A model generated the notes under the pieces. It had not been told where the DNA came from. It made no database searches and saw only the letters and a list, made by a program, of their open reading frames with translations. Shown here piece after piece: positions 5,068 to 6,555 of a DNA stretch of 6,555 nt (its first letter is position 1; every line of letters begins with the position of its first letter). The stretch is taken from the NCBI GenBank assembly GCA_964396415.1, contig CAYNFM010000154.1, positions 1 to 6,555 on the forward strand, given 5' to 3'. The DNA comes from UBA1306 sp964396415 (GTDB lineage Bacteria > Spirochaetota > Spirochaetia > Treponematales > Rectinemataceae). Both the position numbers and the translations under genes were made by a program.

Positions 5068-6555
5068 CTAACGGCGAGGCACGACGGGGAAGTACACCGA
5101 ATAACGCTCGTACCCGACCTCGCGCAGGGGCATGAAGCGGATGCCCGGATCCTGGCCGCGGGTCTTGTAGCCCCCCTTCCATCTGCCCCACTCCCTCTCG
5201 TCGTCGGAGACGAGGACCTCCTCCGGCGCCGCCGGGTCGTCGCAGTAGAGGATGCGCTCCTCGGAGCAGAGGCCGGCGAGGAGGTCGGGGCCGTCCATGA
5301 AGGCGTACATGCCGCTCGAGCCGGGGAGGCGCTCCGAGGCGAGGCGCTTGGGCAGCTCTATCCTGACGCGGTCGTCCTTCCACGCGCGTCGGAGCTCGAC
5401 GAAGGACGAGGGCCGACTCTCCACGCGCCTCGCCTCGCCGTTCACCGATAGCCCGGCCTCCCCCGCGAGCCACCACGGCAGGCGGATCGAGAGCGTGAAC
5501 TCGGTCGGCCGCGGGCAAAGCACGTGGACTTCGAAGACCTGGCGGTCCGGAGGGGCGGGATGGGCGGGCGCGACGCCGTCTATCCGCTGGATGTCCCCCG
5601 CGAGGTCGATGCGGCGGATCTCGACCGTCGATCCCTCGCCTCCGCGGTCCCACGAGAGCCTCGCCTCGATGAGCTGGCAGATGGCGAGCCCCGAGCCGGC
5701 CTTGTAGAATATGCCTCCCGTATGCGTCGCGTTCGCCTGTACGTTGCTCCCGTGGCAGCAGAAGAAGTGGTCGGTTTCCGAGGCCCAGAGCTTCACCGAA
5801 CCGGGGCGCAGGGGCAGGAAGTAGGACACGAGGCCGGAGAGGGGATGGTCGGCCTTCGCCCCATGCGTCAGGCTTCCCTTCCAGAAGCCCTGAGCGAGGA
5901 CGCCATTGCGCAGGTTGCGCTCCCAATAGTCCGCGTAGCGCGCCTCGCCAGTGCACCTGAGGAGGAACTCCGCGAGGCGCATCATGTTGTAGACCGTGCA
6001 GAGCTCCTGGTTCTTTTCTCCGAGCCGATGCGGAAGCCGCTCCTCCGGCACCCAAATCTCGCCTGTCGTACCGCCGCCCGTGGCGGAGCGGGGAAGCCTC
6101 TCGGCCGCCAGCTCCCAGTAGGCCTTCGCGATGTCGAGCCAGCGCGCTTCGCCCGTGACCTCATAGGCGCGGGCCGCGCCGAGGATCTCGGGGATGGTCG
6201 TGTTCGCGTGCATGTTGGACAGAGGGTCGGAACCCTCGATGAGCGGGCCGAAGAGGCGTCGGCGCGTGTAGCGTTCCATCAGCCCGCGGTACTCGGGCGC
6301 GCCCGTGATGCCGAGGAGCTCGGCCCAGATCTCGAGCATGCCTCCGGTCTCGAAGTCCATGATCTCGTCCATCTTCTGGCTCGAGAAGGACGAGGTCCAG
6401 CGATGAAACCACTTTGCCCAGTTCTCCGCGAGCTCGAGCGCCTTGACGGATCCGATATGCCGGTAGGCGTCCAGGAGACCCATGAAGGTTTTGTGGATCG
6501 TGTAGTGCGGGGCCCAAACCTGCCTTCCGGCGGCGATGCGATCGAGGTATTTCTC
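5068..6555 (-). CDS. glycoside hydrolase family 127 protein (beta-L-arabinofuranosidase type), N-terminus beyond window
   Basis: The reading frame is open to the right edge, giving 495 visible residues; family members usually have about 600-650, so roughly the first 100-150 are missing. An internal Met at 6483 is not the real start, because the 24 codons before it encode EKYLDRIAAGRQVWAPHYTIHKTF, and WAPHYTIHK is a family hallmark. Numbering from that Met, further hallmarks are HANTTIPEILGAARAYEVTG (92-111), the GEIW segment with Glu142, QELCTVYNMMRL with Glu160 and Cys162, and FFCCHGSN with Cys242-Cys243. In the characterised GH127 enzyme HypBA1 the equivalent Glu-x-Cys and Cys-Cys residues bind zinc, one of the paired cysteines is the nucleophile, and a glutamate upstream is the acid/base. 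The same set appears intact here. The C-terminal part is the expected beta-rich region. The enzyme probably removes L-arabinofuranose from plant glycans or glycopeptides, but other GH127-type specificities are possible. Whether it is exported cannot be seen. Confidence 0.93.
   Translation of the reverse strand, partial: EKYLDRIAAGRQVWAPHYTIHKTFMGLLDAYRHIGSVKALELAENWAKWFHRWTSSFSSQKMDEIMDFETGGMLEIWAELLGITGAPEYRGLMERYTRRRLFGPLIEGSDPLSNMHANTTIPEILGAARAYEVTGEARWLDIAKAYWELAAERLPRSATGGGTTGEIWVPEERLPHRLGEKNQELCTVYNMMRLAEFLLRCTGEARYADYWERNLRNGVLAQGFWKGSLTHGAKADHPLSGLVSYFLPLRPGSVKLWASETDHFFCCHGSNVQANATHTGGIFYKAGSGLAICQLIEARLSWDRGGEGSTVEIRRIDLAGDIQRIDGVAPAHPAPPDRQVFEVHVLCPRPTEFTLSIRLPWWLAGEAGLSVNGEARRVESRPSSFVELRRAWKDDRVRIELPKRLASERLPGSSGMYAFMDGPDLLAGLCSEERILYCDDPAAPEEVLVSDDEREWGRWKGGYKTRGQDPGIRFMPLREVGYERYSVYFPVVPRR

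Noticed and set aside
5003..6055. Minus-strand open frame of 350 codons overlapping the GH127 gene
   Set aside because: It is a shifted frame of the GH127 gene, dominated by Arg, Gly, Pro and Ala, whereas the chosen frame carries all the family motifs.

Overview
This GC-rich window (about two thirds G+C by eye) is packed with genes. It reads as part of a carbohydrate sensing and uptake locus from a saprophytic or gut/soil-type bacterium. It holds five protein genes, two of them cut by the window edges, and only two short non-coding gaps (about 135 and 77 bases). I see no RNA genes, mobile elements, CRISPR arrays or large repeats. The left-hand binding protein has an ordinary cleavable signal peptide and no lipidation cysteine, which fits a periplasm and so a two-membrane organism. 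Histidine kinase/AraC-type regulator pairs beside sugar binding proteins are common in Firmicutes and in high-GC spirochaetes. A spirochaete or similar diderm is my best guess, but no marker gene settles it.

Layout from left to right: (1) 1-932, minus strand, a sugar-type ABC transporter substrate-binding protein whose C-terminus lies beyond the left edge. (2) 933-1067, a divergent promoter region. (3) 1068-2906, plus strand, a YesM-like membrane sensor histidine kinase (GTG start). It overlaps by 8 bases (4) 2899-3666, a YesN-like response regulator with an AraC-type DNA-binding domain. (5) 3641-4990, minus strand, a second substrate-binding protein, this one a predicted lipoprotein; it converges on the regulator gene and the two coding regions overlap by 26 bases. 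(6) 4991-5067, a short gap with a candidate promoter. (7) 5068-6555, minus strand, a glycoside hydrolase of family GH127 (formerly DUF1680; beta-L-arabinofuranosidase type) whose N-terminus lies beyond the right edge.

Probable joint working (inference): an extracellular or periplasmic arabinoside or other plant glycan fragment is sensed by the Cache-type sensor domain of the kinase, possibly with help from a binding protein. The kinase phosphorylates the AraC-type regulator, which switches on the transporter and hydrolase genes on the opposite strand. The GH127 enzyme would release L-arabinofuranose from imported oligosaccharides.

The most unusual signal is at the nucleotide level. The kinase gene and the lipoprotein gene both lack a Shine-Dalgarno sequence. 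Each has an extended -10 promoter element (TGN plus TATCAT or TATACT) exactly 6 bases before its GTG codon, the spacing expected for leaderless transcripts. The first binding protein gene and the regulator gene instead have recognisable Shine-Dalgarno sequences. The protein families themselves are all known; I found no clear evidence of a wholly new system.
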